Assembly (NCBI RefSeq): GCF_026914265.1
Contig: NC_069132.1
Coordinates: forward strand, 33,474,932 to 33,538,931
DNA length: 64,000 bases
Reading direction: 5' to 3'
Source: Mya arenaria
Taxonomy: Eukaryota; Mollusca; Bivalvia; Myida; Myidae
Shown one piece after another: positions 28,301 to 35,240 of the stretch (positions are counted from its first letter, which is position 1; the number at the start of each line of letters is the position of its first letter). Below the pieces are notes generated by a model that saw only the letters and a list, made by a program, of their open reading frames with translations, ran no database searches and was not told where the DNA came from. The position numbers and the translations under genes are program-made.

Positions 28301-31300
28301 GTTTCGGCCTTAAGTGAAAACATTTCATATATTTTTTTCAATTTAAACATGATGTAAAACATGACATTTATATGACAATACATGTAGCTTTACCTCTGTT
28401 TCTACAGTATGCTGAGGGTTTGGAATTTCTACTTTATATTCCCTCACAAAGGAGCGTGGAAAATAGCCTCTCTTTCCATTGACCTAAAACATATGATAAG
28501 CAATAATGTATGATTTTATTACCATCAGATTAGCAGAATGTTGTTCAATGACCTCGAATAAATGTTGACCAATTTATAAATTGACTTTGTCAGATGTCTA
28601 TCCCCTTAAATTAAAGCCGTTATTATAATTATCTTTACAATTACAATCAGACAACCTTACTTTGAAAGTATATTAAAAAAAACTTTTGCGAAAAAAATCA
28701 AAAAATCTTTAAACTTGCAAATATCTATTATTTAGCAAATCTTTTTTTCATGACAATTTGATTAAATATCAAGAAATTACTAATGGGATGCACAAGTCTG
28801 CCACCAATTGGCCAACAGTTAATGTTTTTGCATGAATAGAATCAAAATGATGTAATTCTTTAAATATGATTTCTCTTAAATCCACTTCAAATTAATTTAG
28901 TATGTTACATGTAGTTAAGTGTTTAAGAAAAAGTCAAGATGAAATACATAAAAGTATTAATTTCACAATAGTTGTTACCTCTCCTCCCCAGAGGTCCTGC
29001 CTTGTGCCTGCAGACTTGCTGTACACATTAATAATGTCTCCTCTATCGAATGCAAGGAAAGCAGGATCTGTTGGTTTGTTTCTTGCTAATGATCTTGCTT
29101 TTGAAATAATTGCTGAAAGGGAGATGGTTAGAGAAACATTGATAAAACAAAATTGAAACCAAGACATTCACTATGTTTTAAGCAGGAATGCCAAAATGAC
29201 ATTTGACCTGGAATTTAACTCCAAAAATTCAAGAACTGCGGACAAACAAATGGTCAGTGGTTATAGGAGAAAGATAATACGGGATGTGATTAACCTGTCA
29301 GCTGAAACCATTTCAGGCCTCTTTGAGACGGATATATACATGTATAGGAAGTTGAAGTCGGAGTTGATTGAGGAGTTTCATCTTTCAACTAACACTTATC
29401 ATTTTTTTTGTGCAAAGAAACATACGTAGAGATATAACCTCTTCCACCATCAAATGTTACATAAACATTGCTTTAACCTCAAATGTAGATCAAATCTTAA
29501 ATGTGTGAGATTTCCAAGTCTTTTAGTGTCTGAGTGAGACTGAGAATGTGATTCCAGTGACATGAATGTTTTATTATTCATATTGATGAATAATGTCTTT
29601 CAAACAAGTTCTAAATTTTATCACATCAATACAAATGAGAATTATGCATCATATTTTACATATTTAACATTACTATTTCTTACCAATATGTCACCTAAGG
29701 TAAAGTGATGAAACACAATGTTTCCAAACTTATATATTCAATTTAGAAAATCTTTATTCACAATAACTAAATGAAGAGTGAAAACAACATAACAACAACC
29801 CAAGTTGAAATATTAACTTATTAATATCAATAAATTAAAAAAATCAACCAATATTGCATCATATCGAGGGCTCAACGCAACACTATTGTAACTGCAATTT
29901 TTACAGAATTTAGCTTTTTGGCATTTTTGAGTGTATTTTGTTAAGATGCATTAACTCATAAAATATTTTAGATGTATTCCTAAAATAAGTGTATCTTTAA
30001 AAATATTTGCTACCTAATTGTATCTCTGATGTGTTAAATTCCAAATTGCAACACTATTGTAACTCCAGTTACAATAGTGTTGCATAAAAATTATAAACAC
30101 TTTGAAAAAATGTCACAGTGCAACACTATTGTAACTCTGTTATACTATATCACTATGATGTCATAATGTTTGATTACATCATCAGTTTCTTGGAAAAGAA
30201 GCTAAATATAGTAAGTACAATGTAGATTACAACTTTACAACTCCAAGTATGGAAGAAATCAATAAACAGTATGAAGTTTATTTATAGAATTATACAGGGT
30301 TGACCATGGCTTTTGGTTGATAATTGCCCCAGTGGAAGAAATAATTATTTTCACTGGGGCAATTATCAACCAAAAGCCATGGTCAACCATTATTATCCTG
30401 TATAATACATATGTTTTGTCATTTGTCAATGATTTCAAATGGATTTAAAGAACATGATTTTGTGGAACAATAAAGGATATGCATTATGATTAGCATTCGT
30501 ACAATAGTGACTTAAGTCTTAACGTTTTAAAAATGTAAAATAACAAAATGGTTTTGAATGGCATTAGCTGTGAAAAATAACGAGTGACTGGAAATCACAT
30601 TAGCAAACCTTTTCGTATGTGTTTTCAGAATAAGCCTGCAATATTCTCATTCTTCAAATATTTCATGTTTTACATTGGCTGTTTTGGTTGTTCACTTCAA
30701 TTATAAGGTGGGCACAGCCAGGGTCGTCAAGCCTAGGAGCAATTTCATAAGCATCTCGACTTAAATGACTCTAGCCATTCTGCTGGAATAATTAAAAATT
30801 CTCAGCGAGTAAAGTAAAAAAAACAACGTTTCTACAAAACATTTCCTTGCCTCAGTGCTTTATGACCTTTAACGGATGTAAACATCTGGTACAGTTTCGG
30901 GTAGTACTCATTACTGAATCAAAATGTTTGCCTACCAAGTATACAGCGGCCATTCTTATTAACGTGAAATTGATGTCAGTCTTTACGTTCTCGTTCTCAT
31001 CGGGCAATTATGCAATAATCGTAATAATCTCACAGGTTGGGACGATAATCATTAATCATATCACATCATAAGTGTCCACTAAAGATTGTGTCAATATTGC
31101 AATATAAATGCATAGAAATGTTTGAGAGGCTTGCGCTTTATACAGAAGTGTTTTACTTTTCATATAAACAATTTCTTATTGTAATAATATCTTATGAAAT
31201 TATAAATTAAATAACAAGAAAAATATTATTATGTTATGTTCATTACAAGGTAAAAATAAACTGATTTCTTTTATTTTTTTAATAGTTGGCTGTACTGTAT

Positions 31301-34300
31301 ATGAAGATTAATATGTGTAACCATTCTAAACATTTTCTTTAATTATTTTTTTGTTATATTAATAGTTCAATTTTATTACAGATTTAACTTTAATTATGTG
31401 GCCCTGACACCATAGAACCATAATCTATTTAAGTGAATACCATGACATTTTGGTACATGTAGTTCAGGTGTTATATAACATCCCAATGCAATACAACGGA
31501 AATTAAAAAAAAAACACTCACTTTTTTAATACTATGGTCTAAATAATTTTATAATTGACCTAATTAGGAAAAATATCATTTAGTAGTGTCCTAAAATGTT
31601 AATACAAACAATGTCAACAAATCTGTTATAAGACCCTGATACAAGTCATTTAGTCCAGTCAATTTAATGTTTTTTTCATAAAAGTTCTTAGAAATATGCC
31701 ATATTTGCATTCCATCCGATTTGTTAAGGTTCTGTGGGATAATAGAAGTATTTGCTGAAAAAAATGCTACTTTTTCTGAAAAAAGGGTTTTATCCATAAT
31801 AACAACATCCTATAAAATATTTAATCCATTTTTTTGTATCTAGGAAACAGATAATATGTTGCAAGATTTTAAACACCAGGGACAAGCTTCCCATAAAGGA
31901 TGTGACCGGCAGTGTGTTGCAAACTCAGTAGCTGCCATATGGCAAGGCTACCAGTAGCCTCATGCAAAGGGGGAGCAACAAACTATGGACAATCACACAT
32001 AATTATTTGCAAAAAGATTATACACAAAATGAAGGAGATTCAATACATGCTGAAGTTGAGAGAGCATCAAAACATGACAGTGTGTATACAAGTGGGCAGT
32101 GGGCAGCAATTGTCCGAACTGCTTTACATAAAAGGCCATATTTTGTGAAAGAAATGAGTACGACTGACATTTTAGACATTAAACAGGTTGCAAGCAATGT
32201 GAATTTTTTTTCAATAACTGAAGTTAATGAAAAGGTCAAATACAATGAAATAAGGACGTTATCATATACCTCAGAGAGGCCAAATAGCTTCTTTTATCAA
32301 ATAAGCTATATCATGGTCCTCAGAAGGAAGTGAACTTGATTCACAGAGATTATAAGTATCTTCCATGACTGAGATTGTAAGACGAGGTTTACTGAGTTCC
32401 CGCAAAACACCCTGCGCGAGGGTCGGGATGAACCTATAATCTTACACGAGCGGCTATGGTAGATACTTATAATCTCTGTGAATCAAATTAACTATTAAAC
32501 CAAAACAGTACTATGCCACTAGTACAGTGTTCTTTAAAAATTAGAACATATGATAATTATGAGATCAATTATAGAAGTATAAATCTATAGATTAATTTAT
32601 TTATATCTAATTATTCATTGTCAGATCAACATCGCTATGCTTCATTGTGTATGAAATTTAACAGAAAAAGTACTGTAGTTGCCAACGATGCTAATATTAT
32701 GATGTATTAGTTTAACATCAGATTATTAATTTGAATGCCTAATTGTGATTTCAGTGTATTCCCCGTTTGCCAAACATAGAGGATAGCATGAGTGTTCGTT
32801 CAATAAGGAATTTATTTTTCATTTATTTATTAAAGTTTTCTAAAATTGATTGAAATACCGTAAGCTGTGAAAACTTTCTATCAATTTTTGACACTTCAGT
32901 AAACATAACTTAATAAATTTTGTTTAAATGACCACGAATGGGATATTCTATTTATATAATAAATTACATTTCTATGATTTACAGGGCATTTTATGATGGC
33001 AACATCATGTTATAAAATATTTTTAAAAAGCTGCACTCTCACAGATTGAACGTTTTGACAACTTTCATTGAATGCAGGTTATCTAACTTGATTAATTTAG
33101 GAGGATGGATGGTATAAAGTCTCAATGCAATACCTCAAGTAGTTGCTGAGATATTAACCTATGTGTGCTTGCACGCAAAACCTTAACCAGAATTTCTAAG
33201 TTGAATAATAAAGGGCAATTATTTGCATTAAATGCAAACTAGAGTTATCATACCTGGTTAATAATGTATGTTGGATGGTTGAGTACCATTGTATCGAGTC
33301 TCAATGCAATACCTCAAGTAATTGCTGAGATTTTAACCAATGTGTGCTTGCACGCAAAACCTTAACCAGATTTTTGTAAGTCGAATAATAAAGGGCAATT
33401 ATTTGCATTAAATGCAAACTAGAGGTATCTAACCTGGCCCCAATATCACGAAAATACTTAAGTCAAATCTCAAACTCAATCTCAACACATTTAACCATAT
33501 TATACAAAATTTATTGGAAACAAGAATATGTTTTCACATTTTTTTTTAAAACGCATTCTTTCATTGAATATGTTGATCACACCTTTGGTCTCGATTCCAA
33601 TTGAAAACTTTTTTATTGCCAAAAAATGTACTTGAGTTCAATTCATTGCCTTTTATCAAATACTCAAGTATATATTTTGTTCTAGAATAAGATTTCTTTG
33701 AAATATTGACAAAATCTTTCAATAACACATTCTATGAGAAAATAGGTTGACAAAAAGTATGAAAACATGCAAGATTTTGAATAATACTATGCTTCTATGT
33801 GGTAAAATGAATTGAGATAGAGATTGAGATTTGACTTTTAAAAGTATTTGCGTGATATCGGGGCTGGGTTATTTAAGTACATTGGATGGTTGAGTACCAT
33901 TGTATAAAGTCTCAATGCAATACCTCAAGTAGTTGCTGAGATATTAACCTATGTGTGCTTGCACGCAAAACCTTAACCAAGGTGTGACGCCGATGCCGAC
34001 GCTTGGGTGAGTAGTATAGCTCTCCTTATTCTTCGAATAGTCAAGCTAAAAACTACAAAGAACTATGAGGAATTAAATGTGTTTTCAGCTATGTTTTAAA
34101 TTAATATGTAAGCACAACTTAAAAAAAAATATCATTGTGTTGCTCTGCAAATTGTAAATATAACTGGAAAACTGGTAAAAAAAGATAAATGCAACACTAT
34201 TGCAACTTCAGTTACAATTGTGTTGCGTTGAAAAATTAAATGATATTTTCTCATTTTCAGAGGCAACACTATTGTAACTAATATTTATTCAAATATAATA

Positions 34301-35036
34301 AAAACACAACATTATACTTCAACTTTCTATTTGGATTATTAAATTGATTCTACTTTCAAAGACAAATATACTAAGAATCTTACAAAATATGTATAATACA
34401 AAAAAATGTGAAGTTTTTTCAACCTCCTGTAAAATTTGAAAAAAATGAGTTACAATAGTGTTGCATTGAGCCCTCGATATTGACTAAAACAACACTTGAA
34501 TAGTGGTGTGGAGGGCCATGTTTTATCACTTTATCTTTAAGAAGCTATGTGAGTAAAATAGACATATTCATGAAGCACAATGATTTATAACTGAATTTAT
34601 GCTTATGCATGCTTTTTGTTTAATACAATGATATCACTTAAAATCGTTATTATAAAGATTTAAAAGTGTAATTTTTGTTTTTGATAAATGAGTCAAATTA
34701 AAACAGTATTCCAAAATCACAGAGTGTGATTCTGTGCTCAAAATGAGTTTTGGATGCAGTCTCAGGCTAAAAAAGAATACTAAATGGCAGGATAAGGAAA
34801 CTACAATACCTATTTACAAAACTTAGTACACTTAATTGATAAATTTTGAGCAGGTAAACAGAAAATAACAATGAATTTATGAGAGAGAAAAATGAAATAA
34901 GTGACATACTTTCACAGTATCTGTCTGCGCATAATCGTAAGTTTGATATCTTCTCAGCATATGCAAACGAAGATATCAATTGAAGAAGTAAAACAGCCAA
35001 ACCGGCATAAGAAATCTTATAAATCAGCTTCAGCAT
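4245..35036 (-). CDS. TANGO1: TANGO1/MIA3 homologue, 29 coding exons, 2230 aa
   Basis: Transport and Golgi organisation protein 1. In the known family it is an ER-exit-site membrane receptor that binds bulky cargo in the lumen and recruits COPII through its cytosolic coils and proline-rich tail. Seen here: signal peptide (residues 1-27); MIA/SH3-like domain (about 36-115) with LCADRYCE, FDRGDIINVYSK, DLWGGE and GYFPRSF; acidic lumenal region (118-1592); one transmembrane segment (about 1611-1634); coiled coils (1636-2055) with QMMDVSR, EKKAHENW and RAAERE, all close to vertebrate MIA3; proline-rich tail (2055-2230). Total coding length is 6693 nt, all junctions are GT-AG, and phases join without a stop. 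The ATG at 35036 is followed directly by the signal peptide. The closest alternative, MIA2/cTAGE5, is a vertebrate paralogue of the same family. Exons are listed separately. Confidence 0.93.
4328..5903 (-). other. TANGO1 intron 28
   Basis: 1.6 kb AT-rich intron. About 5281-5480 resembles the dispersed family at 8236 and 9180 (GGGGCATAACTC ... GGCTATGAC ... CCTCAAC). Otherwise nothing recognised. Confidence 0.55.
5904..6199 (-). CDS. TANGO1: TANGO1 exon 28: proline-rich domain core
   Basis: Residues 2105-2204. Many PPP blocks separated by Arg and aromatic residues (GGYPPPPPDRRLPPGARPLP; FDRYPPPPIRGPRPPYPRPP), then an acidic Ser-rich end (SELDDSRDSSRQ). GC-rich and C-rich against AT-rich introns. 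The true frame is not the one with the longest open run here; phase from exons 27 and 29 fixes it. Confidence 0.88.
7356..7443 (-). CDS. TANGO1: TANGO1 exon 27: proline-rich domain
   Basis: GMLNGPRPPPPGERPGSRGS then VQGRITPRL. 88 nt, phase 1 to 2, with a GTTTGC donor. Confidence 0.85.
7981..8066 (-). CDS. TANGO1: TANGO1 exon 26: start of proline-rich domain
   Basis: KLTDLERKLMQGPPPGLIRP then ITHRPMPPP. The coil ends and a proline-rich tail begins. In the family this tail binds SEC23 through PPP motifs. Confidence 0.88.
8236..8460. repeat. Dispersed intronic repeat (GGGGCATAACTC family), copy 1
   Basis: Contains GGGGCATAACTCAACAATC, AGAGTTATGGACCTTGCTG, TGTGTACAAAGTTTCATTT and CCTCAACTTATTAATTTTG, shared in the same order with 9180-9400 and in part with 5281-5480, 6940-7000 and 8700-8900. 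Similar sequences are common in bivalve genomes; the class is unknown to me. Confidence 0.6.
9180..9400. repeat. Dispersed intronic repeat (GGGGCATAACTC family), copy 2
   Basis: Shares GGGGCAT, AGAGTTATGGGCCTGGTTG, TGTGTACCAAGTTTCATAT and CCTCAACTTCTT with copy 1, in the same order and spacing. A weaker third copy lies at 8700-8900. Confidence 0.6.
10077..10144 (-). CDS. TANGO1: TANGO1 exon 25: RAAERE motif
   Basis: LATRAAERELKESRHECGML then RQK, matching [20 protein letters not shown] in human MIA3; end of the coil. 68 nt, phase 0 to 2. Confidence 0.93.
10487..10640. repeat. Degenerate GTGTGTATGTG / CTTTTTGTGAAC tandem repeat
   Basis: About three imperfect units of roughly 50 bp, each with a GTGTGT run, an ACT(A/G)CTTTTTGTGAA block and a CCAGG end, in intron 24 of TANGO1. 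Confidence 0.6.
10726..10761 (-). CDS. TANGO1: TANGO1 exon 24: EKKAHENW microexon
   Basis: 36 nt encoding IAANEKKAHENW, almost identical to human IATHEKKAHENW. Too short for simple ORF finding but certain from the match and the TTTTAG / GTATG splice sites. Confidence 0.93.
10841..10920 (+). pseudogene. Possible exon remnant of another gene inside a TANGO1 intron
   Basis: An acceptor-like tract (ATTCTTTTTGCAG) is followed by a relatively GC-rich open run, DEIELAARGLKPIRQGAWRR then FETNH and a stop. It is plus strand, opposite to TANGO1. The product is not recognised; it could be a captured gene fragment or chance. Confidence 0.25.
11135..11195 (-). CDS. TANGO1: TANGO1 exon 23: coiled coil
   Basis: RQQVDDLKTEITKAERDFRS then Q, aligned to [20 protein letters not shown] in human MIA3. 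61 nt, phase 2 to 0. Confidence 0.9.
11509..11660. repeat. Dispersed repeat pair, copy 1
   Basis: Shares TAGCCTTT, GGGTTTTCAATT, CTGGCCAC, CCCCAGT and ACACAAATCATA in order with 23893-24020, indicating an old mobile element of about 130-150 bp. The family is unknown to me. Confidence 0.55.
11818..12400. mobile_element. Bivalve-type dispersed element with internal tandem units
   Basis: Starts AAGAGCTGTCACAGAGACAG and ends CTCTCCTTATTCTTCGAATA GTCGAGCTAAAA. Between them a unit of about 160 bp (GGCATAATTTTGTCAAAATG ... GTGTGCAAAGTTTCAAAGCC ... ATTTGAGGTGGTAC) occurs twice with part of a third. The 3' end matches the one at 33985-34050. It looks like a non-autonomous repeat family found widely in bivalves; class uncertain. 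Confidence 0.6.
12728..12829 (-). CDS. TANGO1: TANGO1 exon 22: coiled coil
   Basis: RQLGEQEVLKNQNISKLQSS then DSFTQELSQEKELY. 102 nt, phase 2 to 2. Confidence 0.87.
13118..13262. repeat. Minisatellite, about 22-24 bp unit
   Basis: About six imperfect copies of GAGTTCAAAATGGCAGCACA in intron 21 of TANGO1. Confidence 0.75.
13334..13472 (-). CDS. TANGO1: TANGO1 exon 21: coiled coil
   Basis: DQMQSLKRKLEGGQTDKMKA ... EVLSKYFREKETELT, matching EILNELYQQKEMALQ in the human protein. 139 nt, phase 1 to 2. Confidence 0.9.
13810..13956 (-). CDS. TANGO1: TANGO1 exon 20: second coiled coil, QMMDVSR motif
   Basis: Contains [20 protein letters not shown], a strong match to [20 protein letters not shown] of human MIA3/MIA2. 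This is the most diagnostic family block in the gene. Phase 1 to 1. Confidence 0.93.
14336..14402 (-). CDS. TANGO1: TANGO1 exon 19: coiled-coil break
   Basis: VLRDCFLQVKAFQGEDVIQE then EQ; corresponds to the gap between the two main coils of the family. 67 nt, phase 0 to 1. Confidence 0.85.
14478..14790. mobile_element. Degenerate MITE copy
   Basis: Starts GGGCCTTAATGTCATGAAAA TACTCAAG and shares TATGCTCCTATGTGATAAAA TG with the better preserved MITE at 33436-33866. It is older and lacks a clean right inverted repeat. Intron 19 of TANGO1. Confidence 0.5.
15084..15174 (-). CDS. TANGO1: TANGO1 exon 18: coiled coil
   Basis: VKELSEQVEQSSVETRRMQE then DLAFKENELE, matching [20 protein letters not shown] in human MIA3. 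Phase 2 to 0. Confidence 0.88.
15622..15653 (-). CDS. TANGO1: TANGO1 exon 17: coiled coil, DWS motif
   Basis: 32 nt encoding LEDESTDWSE(K). With exon 18 it aligns to EDWSKLHAELSEQI of human MIA3. Phase 0 to 2. Confidence 0.85.
15848..15952 (-). CDS. TANGO1: TANGO1 exon 16: coiled coil
   Basis: Residues 1765-1799, AFTSLSEKGEELMKATQLVE ... RRLETRKQQ. 105 nt, phase 0. Confidence 0.87.
16040..16235. repeat. AAGTTTCATTTTTGACA tandem repeat
   Basis: About four to five imperfect units of 35-40 bp, each with GTTTCATTTTTGACA(A) and ATACATTTTT, in intron 15. Confidence 0.7.
16318..16500 (-). CDS. TANGO1: TANGO1 exon 15: coiled coil
   Basis: Residues 1704-1764, a long charged helix (LHNESLKQQVSMLHQEI ... 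ANEADLALKK). 183 nt, phase 0. Confidence 0.88.
16698..16775 (-). CDS. TANGO1: TANGO1 exon 14: coiled coil
   Basis: Residues 1678-1703, ISELKVEVDSQQSSSGTFET then DLKTIQ. 78 nt, phase 0. Confidence 0.85.
17194..17282 (-). CDS. TANGO1: TANGO1 exon 13: start of coiled coil
   Basis: Residues 1648-1677: VVIRSLEEKLFIATKEKENL and so on, a heptad-like charged helix that begins the cytosolic coil. Phase 1 to 0. Confidence 0.86.
17520..17767. mobile_element. MITE with TIR GGCCCCAATTTCTCGAAAC
   Basis: About 248 bp. Left CCCAATTTCTCAAAACCTCT TAAG is the inverted partner of right CTTAAGAAGTTTCGAGAAAT TGGGGCC. No coding capacity. Intron 12 of TANGO1. Confidence 0.72.
17892..17928 (-). CDS. TANGO1: TANGO1 exon 12: juxtamembrane basic linker
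   Basis: 37 nt encoding GGKTRLEKKDPL. The basic residues after the helix fit a cytosolic flank. Acceptor TTATTTCCAG, donor GTAAGT, phase 0 to 1. Confidence 0.82.
18105..18360. repeat. 50-bp minisatellite, five copies
   Basis: Exact 50-bp period. The unit contains AGAGATGAATATATTGAAGA and CATATAAACATGAAGATTAA. Copies are almost identical, so expansion is recent. It lies in intron 11, between the exons for the membrane helix and the juxtamembrane linker. Confidence 0.9.
18361..18598. repeat. 24-bp minisatellite adjoining the 50-bp array
   Basis: About ten copies of a unit like ATGAACATTAAACATCATAC, some 21 bp. The same ATGAARATTAAACATCA core is part of the 50-bp unit next door, so the two arrays share an origin. 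Confidence 0.87.
18789..18917 (-). CDS. TANGO1: TANGO1 exon 11: transmembrane segment
   Basis: Residues 1593-1635. An acidic stretch (MLEEEPLG) is followed by one hydrophobic helix (LTLLVSMLSTCVLGVLTCVG) with Cys residues at its cytosolic end (CVGCLC). Human TANGO1 has a membrane-dipping helix plus a transmembrane helix; only one clear helix is seen here. Confidence 0.88.
19256..20973 (-). CDS. TANGO1: TANGO1 exon 10: long lumenal exon
   Basis: Residues 1020-1592, 1718 nt open throughout. It starts AFFGSKPAEVEKEEK and has two copies of KFEKAFEAM near its start, a long Thr/Ser-rich stretch, then SEHMLSRKVPDPALEEE and the amphipathic VVKTLEQTLKALIDI just before the membrane exon. It leaves phase 0 at a GTAAGT donor. 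Confidence 0.88.
21297..21500. repeat. Tandem duplication, about 105 bp unit
   Basis: TTTAATGGTTTGTTAAAACA ... TATATAACATATATGTCTGC AGGGAAACA repeats as TTCAATGGTTTGTTAAAACA ... TATATAACATAAATGTCTGC AGAGAAACA. Intron between exons 10 and 9. Confidence 0.72.
21970..23631 (-). CDS. TANGO1: TANGO1 exon 9: long lumenal acidic/Ser-Thr-rich exon
   Basis: Residues 466-1020, 1662 nt open throughout, phase 1 to phase 1. Very acidic and rich in Asn, Ser and Thr. It contains AAKMEEEEFEMAEGWAASM, a run of acidic SEIEDSLYDEIID, and ends ESVLARARG. No catalytic domain is seen; it corresponds to the poorly conserved lumenal spacer of TANGO1. Confidence 0.88.
23893..24020. repeat. Dispersed repeat pair, copy 2
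   Basis: Partner of 11509-11660: TTAGCC, GGGGTTTTCAATTTATAG, ATGGCCACAAAATCCCCAGT, TACACAAATCATA. It lies in the long intron between TANGO1 exons 9 and 8. Confidence 0.55.
24671..24682 (-). CDS. TANGO1: TANGO1 exon 8: 12-nt microexon
   Basis: Only 12 nt (adds ENSE), flanked by a good acceptor (TTTAATCTTGCAG) and donor (GTAAGG). It keeps phase 1, so the reading frame is intact with or without it. It may be alternatively spliced or a chance pair of splice-like sites. Confidence 0.5.
24885..25439 (-). CDS. TANGO1: TANGO1 exon 7: acidic region
   Basis: Residues 277-462. Begins DETEMDEVEQEPEDQ and carries further STEVDDTDLD, STEVDGADLE and RTEVEG variants of the exon 5/6 motif. It ends SILGSMFG at a GTAAGT donor. 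Predicted disordered lumenal sequence. Confidence 0.87.
25816..25918 (-). CDS. TANGO1: TANGO1 exon 6: acidic repeat unit
   Basis: Residues 243-277. Contains NTEVDETEIEDETDISE, a close copy of the exon 5 motif. 103 nt, leaving phase 1 at a GTATTGG donor. Confidence 0.85.
26043..26066. repeat. (TA)n microsatellite
   Basis: Uninterrupted TA dinucleotide run of about 12 units in intron 5 of TANGO1. Confidence 0.9.
26342..26461 (-). CDS. TANGO1: TANGO1 exon 5: acidic repeat unit
   Basis: Residues 203-242. Acidic sequence with EVDETEINEETDISEEE. Nearly the same peptide recurs in exon 6, which points to an internal exon duplication. 120 nt, phase 0. Confidence 0.85.
26744..26955. repeat. Degenerate tandem duplication, about 117 bp unit
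   Basis: TTGATATCACAATTTTCACA GTAGAAATTACA ... TTTAATTTTCCAAGG is followed by TTAGTATCACATTTAGCC ... ACAGTAGAATTACATGGACA ... TTTAACTTTCCAAGG. Intron 4 of TANGO1. Confidence 0.55.
27523..27777 (-). CDS. TANGO1: TANGO1 exon 4: lumenal Pro/Gln/Glu-rich segment
   Basis: Residues 118-202, phase 0 at both ends. Low-complexity sequence with PPPNQEPSAGDQPP and a charged Gln-rich end (QDVQQAQADQRN). It is likely a disordered linker between the SH3 domain and the acidic region; no fold is recognised. Confidence 0.85.
28394..28483 (-). CDS. TANGO1: TANGO1 exon 3: end of SH3 domain
   Basis: Residues 88-117: VNGKRGYFPRSFVREYKVE, matching GRTFGYFPKDLIQVVHEY of human MIA3. Acceptor TGTTTTAG, donor GTAAAG; 90 nt in phase 0. 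Confidence 0.9.
28979..29112 (-). CDS. TANGO1: TANGO1 exon 2: SH3 domain core
   Basis: Residues 43-87, entered from a CCCTTTCAG acceptor and left at a GTAAC donor. It carries FLAFDRGDIINVYSKSAG and DLWGGE, matching the FKKGDPVYVYYKL and EVWAGSV stretches of the human MIA3 SH3 domain. It is separated from exon 1 by a 5.8 kb intron filled by transposons. Confidence 0.9.
30298..30388. repeat. Perfect 37-bp-arm hairpin
   Basis: Arms 30298-30334 and 30352-30388 are exact reverse complements (GGTTGACCATGGCTTTTGGT ... GCCCCAGTG) around a 17-base AT-rich loop. TATACA and TGTATA extend the symmetry further out. It is a tiny foldback element or a very young inverted duplication inside D. Confidence 0.9.
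31962..32333 (+). pseudogene. Transposase-like fragment inside element D
   Basis: The open stretch carries EGDSIHAEVERASKHDSVYT, then SGQWAAIVRTALHKRPYFVK EM. I recognise this as like the (G/S)HTQNEGDS-H--IERA ... QW ... PY-V-EM block near the C-terminus of invertebrate DDE-type transposases, by memory only. Nothing upstream in the element keeps a long frame, so it is a relic. Confidence 0.5.
32336..32486. mobile_element. Small foldback MITE, 26-bp perfect arms
   Basis: Arms 32336-32361 and 32461-32486 are exact inverted copies (TTGATTCACAGAGATTATAA GTATCT). The inner part holds a second looser pair (ATTGTAAGACGAG and ATCTTACACGAG). About 151 bp, no coding capacity. Confidence 0.8.
33025..33075. 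mobile_element. End fragment of the AAAGCTGCACTCTCACAG MITE family
   Basis: AAAGCTGCACTCTCACAGAT TGAACGTTTTGACAACT matches the left end of the complete MITE at 53226-53592. Only this end is present. Confidence 0.7.
33101..33430. repeat. 180-bp tandem repeat in element D
   Basis: Two copies (CTCAATGCAATACCTCAAGT at 33120 and 33300) and a third at 33911 that is split off by a MITE. The units contain TGTGTGCTTGCACGCAAAAC. The array then runs into the same 3' end (GGTGAGTAGTATAGCTCTCC ... CGAATAGTC) as the element at 11818-12400, so it belongs to that family. Confidence 0.75.
33436..33866. mobile_element. MITE with TIR GGCCCCAATATCACGAAAATAC
   Basis: About 430 bp. Left end GGCCCCAATATCACGAAAAT ACTTAAGTCAAATCTCAA is mirrored by right GAGATTTGACTTTTAAAAGT ATTTGCGTGATATCGGGGC. 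It sits inside the 180-bp tandem repeat, so it is younger than that array. Related degenerate copy at 14478. Confidence 0.82.
34910..35036 (-). CDS. TANGO1: TANGO1 exon 1: start, signal peptide, first SH3 cysteines
   Basis: Encodes residues 1-42 and ends in phase 1 at a GTATGT donor. A hydrophobic signal peptide (AGLAVLLLQLISSFAYA) precedes LRLCADRYCE, the cysteine motif that opens the MIA SH3 domain (human LCADDEC). Hydrophobicity right after the ATG supports this start. Confidence 0.88.
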
Positions 35037-35240
35037 CTTTAAAATCGGTTGTACACGTCAGCCGAAGATGTCTTGTCCACCATATTATAGTTGAAAGTGA
35101 CCTCCCCTGTTTACGAAATTTTACGTTGTTAGAATCGCGTCTAACTTTTTTGCGAAAGTAACACAGATATAGTTATATGGTTTGAAAAGTACGATGTGTC
35201 AAGCTCAAAATATGACCCTTGCAATTAAGTTATATAAACA
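35037..35240 (-). promoter_or_regulatory. Presumed TANGO1 promoter and 5' UTR region
   Basis: Placed only by position upstream of the start codon. It includes ACGAAATTTTACG and AGAATCGCGTCTAAC, a little richer in CpG than its surroundings. No TATA box or initiator could be fixed. Confidence 0.3.

Larger units (their letters stand above)
29861..34480. mobile_element. Element D: 4.6 kb TIR transposon in TANGO1 intron 1
   Basis: A TIR of about 33 bp at both ends (outer part ATATCGAGGGCTCAA, inner part GCAACACTATTGTAACT). The inner 17-mer is repeated near both ends: at about 29877, 30048 and 30119 plus an inverted copy at 30066 on the left, and at 34192 and 34263 plus inverted copies at 34211 and 34448 on the right. 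A degraded transposase-like fragment lies at 31962-32250 on the plus strand. Smaller elements are nested inside. The target duplication is unclear; ATAT on both sides is possible but is also part of the palindromic end. Superfamily not assigned. Confidence 0.8.
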
